A DNA stretch of 64,000 nucleotides from Mimachlamys varia (lineage: Eukaryota > Mollusca > Bivalvia > Pectinida > Pectinidae), in NCBI GenBank assembly GCA_947623455.1, contig OX392538.1:33169001-33233000 (forward strand). Reading direction: 5' to 3'. The translations under genes were made by a program, and so were the position numbers. A model generated the notes under the pieces. It made no database searches. It was not told the DNA's origin and saw only the letters and a program-made list of their open reading frames with translations. The first letter of the stretch is position 1. Every line of letters begins with the position of its first letter. This document shows, piece by piece, positions 20,440-30,683 of this stretch.

Positions 20440-22800
20440 CTAATGTAGCGAAACATCTGAATCGCTTATTTCAGTTTCATTATTCCGAGGAGCAAAGGGT
20501 TGGTTAACATTAGAATCAACTATCATAGAATTCGAGTACACCTGTGGTATAATCAAGTTCGGCAGCTGGTGTTGACCACTTACAGCAATCTCGCCTACAT
20601 TAACAGCTGCTCGCTGGTTGCTGGGACATTGCAAGTCCATAACATGGGTATGTTCAGTTATGAGAAGCTGGTGTCCAGCAGTGGCCAAATTGGGCTGACG
20701 AGTGTGGTCAGTGATAACCAGTTCTCCATGCTGCTCGTTCAGTGCTTCATTGATTTCATCTGAAGGATGATACAAGCCTAACGCAGTATTTGCCTGATCC
20801 TGTGTTATGAGATCTGGTATAATGTTGTCGCGTTCACTATTAAGAAATTCCTGGCCAGTGATGACGAGTACACCAGGGACGTTCCCTGTGTCTTCAATAT
20901 GTTGGTTATTTTCCGATGCAAGGGAAGGTATAACGTCATAGTTATCCATAGGACATATGTGATTGTAACCAACTGTAGGACGATATAGGACGACCGCCGT
21001 ATTCGCCGGAGTCCTATGGTAAGCTCTCTGGTTTTCCTCCCCCTCACTGATGAGAAATTCTTGGCCCGTAATGACAAGTACACCGCGAATGTTGGACGTG
21101 TCCTCGTTAGGTATTGTATCACAGCTTTGGCTGTTGTCTGATGTTAGAGTGGTAACAAGATCATGATGTGCAGATCCCACACGTTGATCACTATCCATAT
21201 CACTTCCGGCAATATTGCTATCAACTGTTGTGTTATACAGATCGGTCATGTTATTCGATTGACTTTCTATCACGTTTTCTGTCAATGCGATATTCCCGTG
21301 TTCACCAGGGCGCCGATATTGGTCTGTAATGACGAGTTCACCAGGACTGTTCGAGGTGTCTTCAACAGCTGTTACATCACGTTCGTTTACTAATGTTTCG
21401 GTAGGAACCGTCGTGCTCGTCTGACCCCGTGTCACGAGGTCAGTTATACGGATGCCCTCACGCGCACTAGCATGGAAAGGTTGACCCGTTATGACGAGTA
21501 CACCAATGTTTTTTGACGTGTTGTTAACAGGTATGTCGACCTGTTCGATTTCCTCTCGTTCACTAGTTTGGAATTCTTGGCCCGTTATCACGAGTACACC
21601 AAGGGTGTTCGATGTTTCTTCACTAAGTGTTATATCACACAATTCGTTGTCAGCGACAGGAACCGGTGTATTCGTTATTGCGATGCTCTCTCGCTCACCA
21701 GCAACGAAGGTTTGACCCGTAATGACAAGTTCACTAGGGCTATTTGCTGTCTCTTCACTGGGTATTTCGACTTGTTCTATGTGTCTTTGGTTGTTGTCAG
21801 AAAAGTTGATAGGAACTGCTCCATTATTTGTAGATGCATTGCGGTCATCTCTATGAGATTGTCCACTGATAACTAACACTCTGAGACCATCAGAAGACGT
21901 GTTTCTCGTGTTGTTCTCTGTTAATTCATTCAGTTCATTAACATATTGCGTATTGATAAGGCGTGATCCTTGAGAAAAAAACGGTTGATTTGAAATAACT
22001 AGCCTGTGATCACATCTATCACCTCCTCTGGATATATTAGCATGAGTATCCTTTCTGATTTCCGTTTCCCGATAATCCTCAAATCTGTCTATGTTTTCAG
22101 TGTCGGTATTTTGATTAGAAACATTTTCATTTGTTGGAAGTCCAGGGATAACCCGTGAATCCAGTCTCTGTCCACTTACTACAAGATTATCACGACTCTG
22201 ACTGGTTGCATTGTTTGCTGATCTTGTTCCGTTACCCTTCTCCCATTTTTCTGTTTTATCCCTATCATTAGAGTCTTCAACAGTGGGATGGTTCCATCTG
22301 CGAAAATCATGTTGGGCAATATCCATTACTATACGACCGTTTTCTGTTCGGATTATCACTCGTATTTGTCCAGTATCACAAAAGAGGACGCCTCCGTTAA
22401 ACAAATAAATATTGTCTTCTTGGCTATGGACAAATATGTCTTGCCAGTTTATATATGGTGTAGCAGCGATGGAGGGCGAGCATTGCACTAACAGAAGTGC
22501 TGTGACTACCATTGACACCATCAGAAGAGAAACTTTGAGTGGCGATGATTGGTGAATTGGTGCCTTCGGCTTACTTGTGGTCTCTTGTTGATGACCAGGA
22601 ACAACAGTACGTGATATTTGTAAACTGTCTGCACGCATGCTGTTATTTGACACAGAGAAACTGTTTTTTCTATCAAATGCTTTTATTAAAGTTTTTTCTT
22701 CAATATTTTGCTGACATGTTTCAGACAGTTTGCATAACGTCTTCGACGTCATCAATGTAGGATTTCCGGTAAAATAAACATTTCCTTCCGGGATTGGCAT
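20440..22800 (-). CDS. Single-pass membrane protein with LVITGQ-type repeats (786 residues, unknown function)
   Basis: One uninterrupted frame. The ATG at 22800 is chosen over an upstream in-frame ATG because a good acceptor (TATATCTATATTTCAG, ending at 22812) lies 11 bases before it, so the 28 codons further up would be intron. Residues 1-88 are polar with no signal peptide. Residues 90-107 (VSLLMVSMVVTALLLVQC) form one membrane span, suggesting type II topology. Residues 115-170 make a small compact segment (WQDIFVHSQEDNIYLFNGG). The rest is an acidic, Asn/Thr/Ser-rich region with many N-x-S/T sites and about twelve degenerate (G)xLVITGQ motifs, near 206, 267, 308, 358, 403, 435, 489, 575, 645, 693, 712 and 738. 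Several are followed by EF..SERE. No known family is recognised. A contracted copy lies at 7804-8516 (+). Upstream untranslated exon(s) probably lie beyond 22812. Confidence 0.75.
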   Translation of the reverse strand: MPIPEGNVYFTGNPTLMTSKTLCKLSETCQQNIEEKTLIKAFDRKNSFSVSNNSMRADSLQISRTVVPGHQQETTSKPKAPIHQSSPLKVSLLMVSMVVTALLLVQCSPSIAATPYINWQDIFVHSQEDNIYLFNGGVLFCDTGQIRVIIRTENGRIVMDIAQHDFRRWNHPTVEDSNDRDKTEKWEKGNGTRSANNATSQSRDNLVVSGQRLDSRVIPGLPTNENVSNQNTDTENIDRFEDYRETEIRKDTHANISRGGDRCDHRLVISNQPFFSQGSRLINTQYVNELNELTENNTRNTSSDGLRVLVISGQSHRDDRNASTNNGAVPINFSDNNQRHIEQVEIPSEETANSPSELVITGQTFVAGERESIAITNTPVPVADNELCDITLSEETSNTLGVLVITGQEFQTSEREEIEQVDIPVNNTSKNIGVLVITGQPFHASAREGIRITDLVTRGQTSTTVPTETLVNERDVTAVEDTSNSPGELVITDQYRRPGEHGNIALTENVIESQSNNMTDLYNTTVDSNIAGSDMDSDQRVGSAHHDLVTTLTSDNSQSCDTIPNEDTSNIRGVLVITGQEFLISEGEENQRAYHRTPANTAVVLYRPTVGYNHICPMDNYDVIPSLASENNQHIEDTGNVPGVLVITGQEFLNSERDNIIPDLITQDQANTALGLYHPSDEINEALNEQHGELVITDHTRQPNLATAGHQLLITEHTHVMDLQCPSNQRAAVNVGEIAVSGQHQLPNLIIPQVYSNSMIVDSNVNQPFAPRNNETEISDSDVSLH

Positions 22801-22814
22801 TGTGTTCTTTTCTG

Positions 22815-23699
22815 AAATATAGATATAAACGTATGTAAAAGAATAATGACGCAGTGTTGATACAAATGTATTATAGTCTGACAAAGTGAAATGACGGGAT
22901 TGTAACTAACACGTGTTTTATGAGAGTAATCCCCCTTTGTATACTTCTTATATTTTGATCTCATCATTTTGACATCTTTATTGGCAAACACGAGTAATAT
23001 ATTATTGCATATAGCATGTATGCGAGTAAGTCATAATAGTCCATGCGAAATAAATCCCATACATTTGAATAACATTTATGATACATGTACATGTATATGG
23101 ACTCACAAACAACAGTTTCATAGTGACTTGGTCCGTGCCTAGCCCATGCTTATGAGCTCGGTGCATACACCTACCTTGTATTTATATCCGTCATAAAGAC
23201 ACAATGGTCGTTAGATCCTCACGGAATTTTAGCTAGAAAACTTCTCTTGGTGCAGCCTTCATATAACCTCTGGCAGAATTAAACAGAAAGTTGCAAAGTC
23301 CATGTTTCACCACATGTATTATGTTCCGGGTAGGCAGGTACAACAACCGGGCCCGTCTGTTCACACTGTGTGGAGATATTTATATGTATATGCTCTCGTA
23401 TACGTAGGTGGGCGTGGTATATGAATATAACCTGCTCGATGATAGGCTGCATAACGCTGGTACGTCGATCAAACTACCTTTAAGGAAGTAATACATAGGT
23501 TTCCAGTACTTCTACACTGTTGTTCTTCGATCAGGTAACATACACTCACAAAGACTCACATTCTTTGCCAAAAACTGATGCTGAATTCTTATTGATATTT
23601 TTGCCTTACAAAGTAAGTAACAAATATGTTGATACAACAGAAGCAAGAAATAAGTTACGACTAAATAGATGCTTTTGCCAGGGATAACAAGTATAAAAG
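22815..23699. other. Probable 5' intron/promoter side of the repeat-membrane gene
   Basis: No coding frame is supported. For the minus-strand gene this is the upstream direction and should contain the intron before the acceptor at 22812 and perhaps a first exon. No donor or TATA box could be assigned with confidence. Confidence 0.35.
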
Positions 23700-23911
23700 A
23701 GGTGGCCGAGTGGTAAAGGTGTCTCATTTTTTTTTATTTCTATCCCTCCACCTCTGGGTTGCGAGTTCGAAAACCACGTTGGCAGTTTACAGGTACTGAC
23801 CAAAGGTTAGAATTTCCCTCCGGGTTCTCCGGCTTTCTTCGACATTCAAAACCTGACACGTCCTTCAAGTTAATAGAACGTAGATCAAAACAAGCCGAAC
23901 TAACACAAACC
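23700..23911 (+). mobile_element. tRNA-derived SINE, copy 1
   Basis: The head resembles a tRNA: an A-box-like GGTGGCCGAGTGGT at 23701-23714 and a B-box-like GAGTTCGAAAACC at 23763-23775. A body follows with CTCCGGGTTCTCCGGCTTT, the kind of conserved central block seen in many molluscan SINEs (family placement is from memory, not searched). The A-rich tail ends in a CAAGCCGAACTAACAC-like sequence. It matches the copy at 31972-32192 along its length. It is a pol III-type repeat, not a functional tRNA: spacing and acceptor stem are wrong. Confidence 0.8.
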
Positions 23912-25100
23912 AACAGGTATAATGCTAATGTTGATTGTTTCTTTCAATGTGAAGACCGAACGTAGAATTGCAATATAAATTAAAGGACTCGTTTCGTCCA
24001 GCGTCGGTTCCTCTTAAAGTCATTATTAGTTATGAGCGACCCAGTTAATTTTGACGTTAACAAAAACGGATACAGTGATGAATGTTTTTGCCACTTTTGT
24101 TTCTGTACTTTTTGCGCAAATTTGACATAGTCGGTTGTGTAAGAGATAAATATGATTTGTTTTTGGGAACGATCGCCACATTTACCTGTAAAATGTGTCG
24201 ACTATTGATGTGCAACATTATTTTTCATTTTAATTTATGACAGTGTAATTGAATACCAGGCGTGCTTCGATAATTACAAAGGCGGAACAGACAGTATACT
24301 GACTTTAAGCTCACCAACTGGCATTGTCTAATTCTGTATTAAATGTGTGTTTGGTCCCCAGAGGTCCGAGGGGTGGGACCCCATAGGTTCTTTAAAACTT
24401 AACTTCTTCTGAAGAAATAATAAGCGGAAGGTCTCGCACTGAAAGGCCTAAACGACTGGATCATACAGTGAGAATGGAGCAAATTCGTCTTTAAAATCCT
24501 ACTTCTTTCGTAGGATTGAAAGGATGTGCTCCATATTTTATCAGGAACATCCTTAGGTTAAGGGAAGCTATTTTGTGTAAACGGTGATTAAGACATCGAA
24601 GGGCATGAATGCAGGGACCCAATAAAGGAGTTATATCATTTTTTTTTAAAACCAAATTTTCTTGTAGGAACGAAAGTATTTGGCAAGGGTAGTTTTTATA
24701 CAACTGTTTTCAGGTGAGCGATAAAGCATTGTTTGTCTCTTGTTTGTTTACAAATATGAATTAACTGGTGGCAAAACAAAATGGCTGAAAGACGGCCTTC
24801 TTGAATCTTGACAATGAAATTGTAAGATATAGTTATCTTGAGAAGAAAAAGATTTCAAAAATATGAGGATTACCCCGGTCCTTGGTTGTTCTGTATTTAA
24901 TATTTGACTGATCTGGAATACAACATAACTGACATAACATCACCGCTCGGCCATATTTACAAGCTGCCTATCCAGGGACCTTCACCTCTATAACATGAGG
25001 GCTACAGTGAATGTCGTCATTTTGGAACATCTCTGGCTTGTACAATGTGTTAAATGTAAGTAGATATGAGTCCCGAAAAAGTACGGAAAACCGCTAAAAA
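23912..25100. other. Non-coding, no feature recognised
   Basis: No gene is supported. A GC-rich box near 24360-24385 resembles the terminal box of the family 2 repeats at 4.4-5.4 kb. Confidence 0.35.
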
Positions 25101-25101
25101 T

Positions 25102-25690
25102 GCGCAGAGATCAGCGGTGCACGCGGCTGAAAACGGTCATAATTTTTTAATCACAGGTTCTCCTAGCACAGGAAAAACAAGTCTGTTATCAAAATAGTTG
25201 ACAGTTTGGTCTGTAACGGTAAAAATGTAGCACTGACTGCTTCAACTGGCAAAGCAGCAAGTGTTTTAATGGGAACATTTTTTCGTGATTTTCCCGTCAC
25301 AACTGTCCATCGCTTCACGGGGATTAAAGATGGACGGTACCAAGACGAAGAGCTTGTTTATCTTGGTTAATAATCAGATGAATTCATTGTAAATAAGATA
25401 ATGATAATTGATGAAGTATTCATGCTGAGTTAAAAGAATAACTGTCGGATAAACAATTTATTTTGTCCGGTAAAAGTGAACGGCAATCCTTTTTGTGGTG
25501 TGCAGGTTGTTTTGTCAGAAGACTTTCATCAGCTCCCTCCTGTGCCAAATACAAAGTATATGGACGATGTATCTTTATAATTTTGTCTGATCTTGTTGAC
25601 CACTTTCACCATATCAAACTACACCATATTCATCGTCAGGAAGAGAACGATTTGGTTCATGCCATTCATGTGTTGTCTACTAGTAGGTAA
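25102..25690 (+). pseudogene. PIF1-like DNA helicase fragment
   Basis: Broken frames together show the PIF1 order. Walker A with flank (FLITGSPSTGKTSLL, about 25141-25185) is followed by VALTASTGKAASVL and TTVHRFTGIKDG (25230-25335), then Walker B KIMIIDEVFML (25398-25430), QVVLSEDFHQLPPVPN (25500-25550) and an IHRQEENDLVHAI segment (25630-25670). At least three stops or frame changes separate the parts (for example TAG after the Walker A block, and TAATAATC near 25367). PIF1-like helicases are host genome-maintenance enzymes and are also carried by Helitrons. No Helitron ends or Rep domain were seen, so the source is open. The fragment stops before the C-terminal helicase motifs. Confidence 0.7.
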
Positions 25691-26396
25691 ACTTACTAGT
25701 TATTTTATTTACAAATATAAAAAATAGCATGTAGTAATTTTAATGTATTGATACATCCAGGAAAAGAGGATGTCCGGATATTATCATATTTATTCAATGA
25801 TGAATTGAATGGCCGGTCGATATTTCCCCTGTCAATATTTGAATTTATCAATGTTACGTTTTACACAGGTTTACAGTGAGGGTCACGTGTGGGGTTAGGA
25901 CATTGAGCGTATTAGGTAACGTGGCGCGAGGCGCACGTGATTTACCTGTGATACAGGTGAGTCTTACAGGTGTACTAGGTACGTTCGTCATTCGAGCTTT
26001 TGCAGCGCACCTTGACAGACGCTATAGTGAGACACCTGACCTGTTAACATGAGTGAGAAAGATATTCCTAATTCAATAAGTCAATAACATGTCTTCGGCA
26101 CCTACCCCACAGAATTCAGCAGGCACAGGTTTAGAGGCCATACAAGCGTTTTCCTGTTTCGACAATATTTTGACACTAAATTGGATAGTTTCAGGGCGGA
26201 TTTGATTGAGGAGCCGGACTCTTAGAAGGCGAAGTCCGACCATTCTTTGAAATTCAAGTCTCCGGGTAACAAGTAACAGTTCCAATTCAACGATGACCTG
26301 AAAACAGATAACACGAAACTACAGAGGAATTTGGAAAAATGTGACATAGACAATTGTTCCGATTTGGGGTTGGACATAAGACTAAAAATCCATTAA

Positions 26397-26825
26397 CGCA
26401 ACAAGCTTATTCGCCTCGCGGACAAGTCTATGGCCGGTTGGACTTCGGTCAAAGAGTATATTTCGGACGACGTTGCCTCGGACTCCATGGATGAAAAGTG
26501 TACTCGTCAGGCGGAGAACAGGGCTTTACGTAGCATTAAGCAAAAGAACGATGTTCGTAAGCGTAGCTCTGCTACTTACAGTAATGGCGGCGACGCTACA
26601 CTCGCCAGTCTCAGGAAGCCAATCAAAGTTGGGCAGCAGCAGCCTCCGATTCACCATTTTTTCGTGGCCAGGGATTCAGCGGTACATCCAACAACCCAAG
26701 ATAATGAATGTTCCCCTTCGGACCAGTGTTTCTCATGCGGAGGTTTTGGTCACTGGAGGAGGGACTGCGGCAAGTACAACATGGCGGTACCCGTCAGTTT
26801 CAGCAGTCGGGAGGAGCGAAAATAA
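26397..26825 (+). pseudogene. DIRS-type Gag, C-terminal part
   Basis: The frame is open from just after a TAA at 26394 to the stop at 26823-26825. It contains the segment GWTSVKEYISDDVASDS and a basic region, and ends with one CCHC knuckle, CFSCGGFGHWRRDC, the nucleic-acid-binding finger. Coding for earlier Gag residues continues upstream in broken frames (26091-26394). The end overlaps the pol frame by about 30 codons, an arrangement common in DIRS elements. Confidence 0.65.
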
Positions 26826-28760
26826 GGACAGCAGCGGCATACATGATAAGTATAAAACGCCCCAGTTGTACGACATTGACGAACTTTGGTCACACAAACA
26901 ATTTTTCGAGTATCAGGACAAATATCCTGTTATATCTGTAAAGGGCAGGTTAAAACAACACGTACAGTTTTGGAAAGACATTGATGCGCCCGAGTTCATA
27001 ATCAGTACGATAGAGCATGGATATGTCATACCTTTCATTTCAACTCCTCCTCGTTCATTTTAAAAAAATAGCAAGTTCGCTTTATTAGAACCAGAGTTTG
27101 TCTCACAGGTCATAGCCGATTTGGTTAGTAACAGTTGTGTGACTGACGTTCCCTTAGTCCCTACTGTGGTTAATCCTTTAAGTGTGACTTCTAGTAGTTC
27201 TGGTAAAAGACGCCTTAATTAGACCTAAGGTTGGTTAATTTGCGCGTGCGGAAGGAAAAAATAAAATTTGAAGATTGAAAATTAGCATTTGAATATTTTG
27301 TGGACAAATCCTTTTTGTTTAAACTTGACCTTAAATCAGGTTACTACCGTATCGATATTTCTGTTGCCCAACAGACTATTCTGGGATTTTCGTTGGAAGG
27401 CAGGTTATATTGTTTTATTGTCCTACCGTTCGGTCTCTCGTCGGGCCCGTATTTATTTACCAAAGTTCTGCGATCATTGGTCAAGTTTTAGAAGTCACGT
27501 GGGATAAGTATAGTTATGTACATTGACGACGGGTTCAGTTGCAGTCGACAAAAGCTAGCGTGTATGTCATATAGTGCCTGCATTAAGAAAACCCTTAGTT
27601 CGGCAGGCTTCCTGGTTAACATGGAAAAGTCCGTATGGGATCCGTGTCAGTCGTTAACTTGTTTAGGCATAGTGTGGAATTCTGTTGAGTTCTCACTGTC
27701 TATTTCGGACGCTAAGTCGTAAAGCGTATCTCCTGTATAGATTCCGTTTTAAGCGGGTTACCTGTGGTTACGGCCAGGCAGTTAGCGAGAGTTACAGGTT
27801 AAGTTATCTCTTTTAAACCAGTCATTGGTAATCTGTGTAGCATCATGTCATGGCATTCTATCATGTTCATAGTTCGTGCACTCACGTTGGATTCCAAGGT
27901 CAAGGTATATAGCGACCCCTTTATTTCAGAGTAAGTGTATTGGCGCGAGTCTGTTTCATCGCTGAACGTTAGGCACCTAGCTAGCAAGTTTTAGTGTCCC
28001 TCGATCGTTATGTTTTCAGATGCTAGCGATTATGCTTCTGGGGCTAATTCTGTAGAACTTTATGATAGTATTTTTCATAAAATGTAGACTGAGGATGAGG
28101 CTTCTCGTGGTTCTACCCGGAGAGAAATGAAGGCTATTGCATTAGCGACTGTTTCATTCGCGCCCAAACTGAAAGGGAAAGTGGTTAAGTGGTTTACCGA
28201 TAGTTTGAACTGTGTATCTATTGTGAATAAAGGCAGTATGAATCCAGATCTGCTTGCCATCGCAGTGGATATTTTCAAGACATTGAATGGGTACCAAGGT
28301 CAATGAATGAACGTACAGATGAAATAAGCAAAACATTCGATTTCGACGATTGGAGTGTTTCTTCCGACTTGTTTGAGTTTATGGACGAATTGTGGGGCAG
28401 GCACACTGTGGATAGGTTCACAAGTTACGATAATGCCAAATTGTCACGTTTTGTTCAAACTATTGGAACCAAGGGGCAGAGGGAGTGGATGCTTTCGCGA
28501 GACATTGGGCGGGGGAGAACAATTGGTTGGCCCCACCTATACACTTAGTTATTCGTGCTATCAAGCATATTATAATTTCTGAAGCGTGTGGTACTTAAAT
28601 TATTCCCAGGTGGCCATCAGCCCCGTTTTGACCTTTCATATTTACCGAGAAGCTGAGATACAGGGATTATGTGAAGACGTTATAGAGTTTCATGATACGA
28701 GTCGTATTTCCGTGTAAGGTTCCACAAGGACCTCTTGGTTTGACTTTGATTCATTCATAG
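26826..28760 (+). pseudogene. DIRS-type reverse transcriptase and RNase H
   Basis: The start is in the 26473-frame (GRLKQHVQFWKDIDAPEF, IEHGYVIPFISTPP). Decayed sequence follows to 27298, then KLDLKSGYYRIDI and LPFGLSSGPYLFTKVL. An in-frame TAG sits at 27489-27491, where a tryptophan codon is usual, then the active site VMYIDDGFS (27513-27540) and a thumb segment. RNase H follows at about 28010-28300 (SDASDYASGA, TRREMKAIALA, WFTDSLNCVSIVNKG) and an element-specific tail from 28300 (DDWSVSSDLFEFMDELWG, VDRFTSYDNAKLSRF). A further W-to-TGA change is at about 28640. Catalytic aspartates are intact but the frame is repeatedly broken. Confidence 0.75.
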
Positions 28761-28779
28761 GGAGTAGGCTCGCTGTAAG

Positions 28780-29500
28780 ATTACAGGCATAAGTATTCCA
28801 AACTGTTTTTGACGATATTTGTGTTTATAGCGTTGAAGTGTACATTAAAAAATCGCAGCCAGCATGTACGTTTTGTTGTGTGATTTTACGTTATGTACAC
28901 GTGGTTGCCGAGGTCACTGGGTTTCCAAGTTTCTTTGTTATTGTTAACATTTTGACGTCACGACACGTGGGCGCATTGGACGAGAGAAGGTCGCCGACGA
29001 GGTCACATGCATTGAACTTGTGTACAGGTGCTACAGAAGGGTCACTGATAGACCACAGTATATGACGAGGCCGGTACCGTAGGTACGCGAGCGAGGTCAT
29101 CCCAGATGGGTTGGAACACTATACGCGGCAGTATAGGCCGGTACATGAATTGAAAAGTAACGTATGCGGCATTGTAGGCCGGTACATTTAGTAGTGTACA
29201 CGGCTTTGTTAACCGGAACAGTAGTGCGGGTTTATTGTAGGCCGGTGTACACGTATTGATGTACGTACGTGACATTGTATGTCGACACATGTATATGTAA
29301 CAGTCGTATTATAAAATCCAGGAAGGTACAGGTAGAAGTGTATGCTAGTCTAGGCTGGAACGTGTAGTTAAATTTCATAGGGCCTGCGTCATCGTCTTGC
29401 TTAACTTTATAGGAAATTAGGTACACTTGAAACAGGACAGTCATGTATTGAATTATTATTATTATATTTTTATGTTCTCGTCAATGATTTACGGAAAGTT
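28780..29500. repeat. Spacer between RNase H and recombinase with short degenerate tandem repeats
   Basis: No pol homology is visible here. From about 29060 to 29260, a unit like GCGGCATTGTAGGCCGGTAC recurs three to four times at about 45-60 bp spacing, with the GTAGGCCGGTRYAC core best kept. It may be later satellite-like expansion or an insertion that split the DIRS element. Confidence 0.45.
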
Positions 29501-29529
29501 GTGTTAGCCTCAAAGGCCAGGAACACACA

Positions 29530-30387
29530 AAAAAACCACTGCTGTACTTGGGCGAATTCTTTCAATATCACGGTTTTACCTGCATCGGATTTCGAGCTTA
29601 GCTTAGAATTCAGTCTGCTAACAGTGTGGCTAAGTTAGATCAGGCTATCTATTCAATAGGGTGGGCTCATGATTTAGCAGGGGTTCCTAACCCTTGTAAA
29701 TCAAGTTTCATTAAGATGGTTAGAGAAGGTGGAGCTAGATTGTTGGGTTCCAACCATTGTAAAAAGGACCCAGTTACTCCAGATATTTTGCGACGCCTAA
29801 CCAATTCGTTTGCTAAGGAAAATAGTTCTCTCACAGATCTCAGGGTGGTCTGCATGTGTCTATTGGGTTTTGCGGGATTTCTTCGATTTTCTGAATTGGT
29901 CAATATTAAGCGATCAGATATAGAATTTTTTGAAAAGTACTTAACGATTATTACACCGAGAAGTAAGACCGATGTTCACTGGTCTGGGTCTGAGCTCGTT
30001 ATTTCCAGAACAGCTACAGACCTTTGTCCAGTTTCTATGATGGAAAGATATTTATATGCAGCGCATATTTTACCGAATTCCACCGATTATATCTTTAGGA
30101 AAGTATCTTATTGCAAACTTTCGAATTCCTACAGGCTTAGAAATTCTGAACCATTATCTTATACTAGAGCTAGGGAAATTATCCTTAAAAAATTAGAGAT
30201 TTTAGGCCTGGATAGTAAAAGATTCGGGTTACATAGTCTTAGGTCAGGGGGAGCTACTGCGGCAGCCAATGCAGGGGTCATTGTCCGTATGTTTAAGAAA
30301 CATGGTCGATGAACATCTGGCAAAGCTAAAGAAGGTTATGTTCATGAGAATATCGACGAGAGGATGTCCGTCAAAAAAAACTTGGTG
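29530..30387 (+). pseudogene. Tyrosine recombinase of the DIRS-type element
   Basis: A long frame (29626-30312) continues upstream through LPASDFEL-like sequence and downstream past one TGA at 30310-30312. Core-binding part: QAIYSIGWAHDLAGVPNP. Catalytic part: first arginine in GFAGFLRFSEL, the conserved lysine/beta region, the H-x-x-R box LHSLRSGGATAAAN, and the nucleophile tyrosine in KEGYVHENI. The TGA lies between the H-x-x-R box and that tyrosine, in HGR-stop-TSGKA, where a tryptophan codon is typical. The enzyme would therefore be made without its nucleophile. Role: strand exchange that inserts circular element DNA. Confidence 0.85.
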
Positions 30388-30625
30388 AGCATTTTCTTTA
30401 TTATGTTACACTTTTCAGCCCGTTCTTTGTTTCCGAAATCGTCAGCTGCAGTTAGCGGTATTCTGAACACAATGTGCTGAGTTTTATTTGATAAATAATT
30501 TTTGTTCCTGTGAACTGGTGAATTAGAACATGAATGTTGGTATTTATCAGTAGTTTTATCATATACATGTATGTCTATATATGTCCCTGTGAGTAGAATT
30601 TTCTCAATTTTTTAAAGCAAAGTTT

Positions 30626-30683
30626 TAGTTTCTTATGAAGAGATTGTTAGTTTTTAGTTTCTTATGAAGAGATTGTTAGTTTC
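30626..30683. repeat. 29-bp tandem duplication
   Basis: Two adjacent near-identical 29-bp units (TAGTTTCTTATGAAGAGATT...) lie about 240 bp past the recombinase. They are simple slippage or element-end structure; no function is evident. Confidence 0.8.

Larger units (their letters stand above)
26397..30387 (+). mobile_element. Decayed DIRS-type (tyrosine-recombinase) retrotransposon
   Basis: Gag, then RT-RNase H in an overlapping +1 frame, then a tyrosine recombinase, all on the plus strand. This is the DIRS/Ngaro class, which integrates with a recombinase in place of a DDE integrase. Terminal inverted repeats and the internal complementary region expected of DIRS elements were not found by eye, so true ends are unknown; they probably lie outside 26.3-30.7 kb. 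Multiple nonsense codons show that it is inactive. Confidence 0.8.

Noticed and set aside
20500..22760. Several plus-strand frames of 65-102 codons opposite the repeat-membrane gene
   Set aside because: Antisense shadows of a repetitive coding sequence; none has its own start context or domain.
23700..23780. Functional tRNA gene
   Set aside because: A- and B-box-like words are present but no closed acceptor stem, and the sequence continues into a SINE body.
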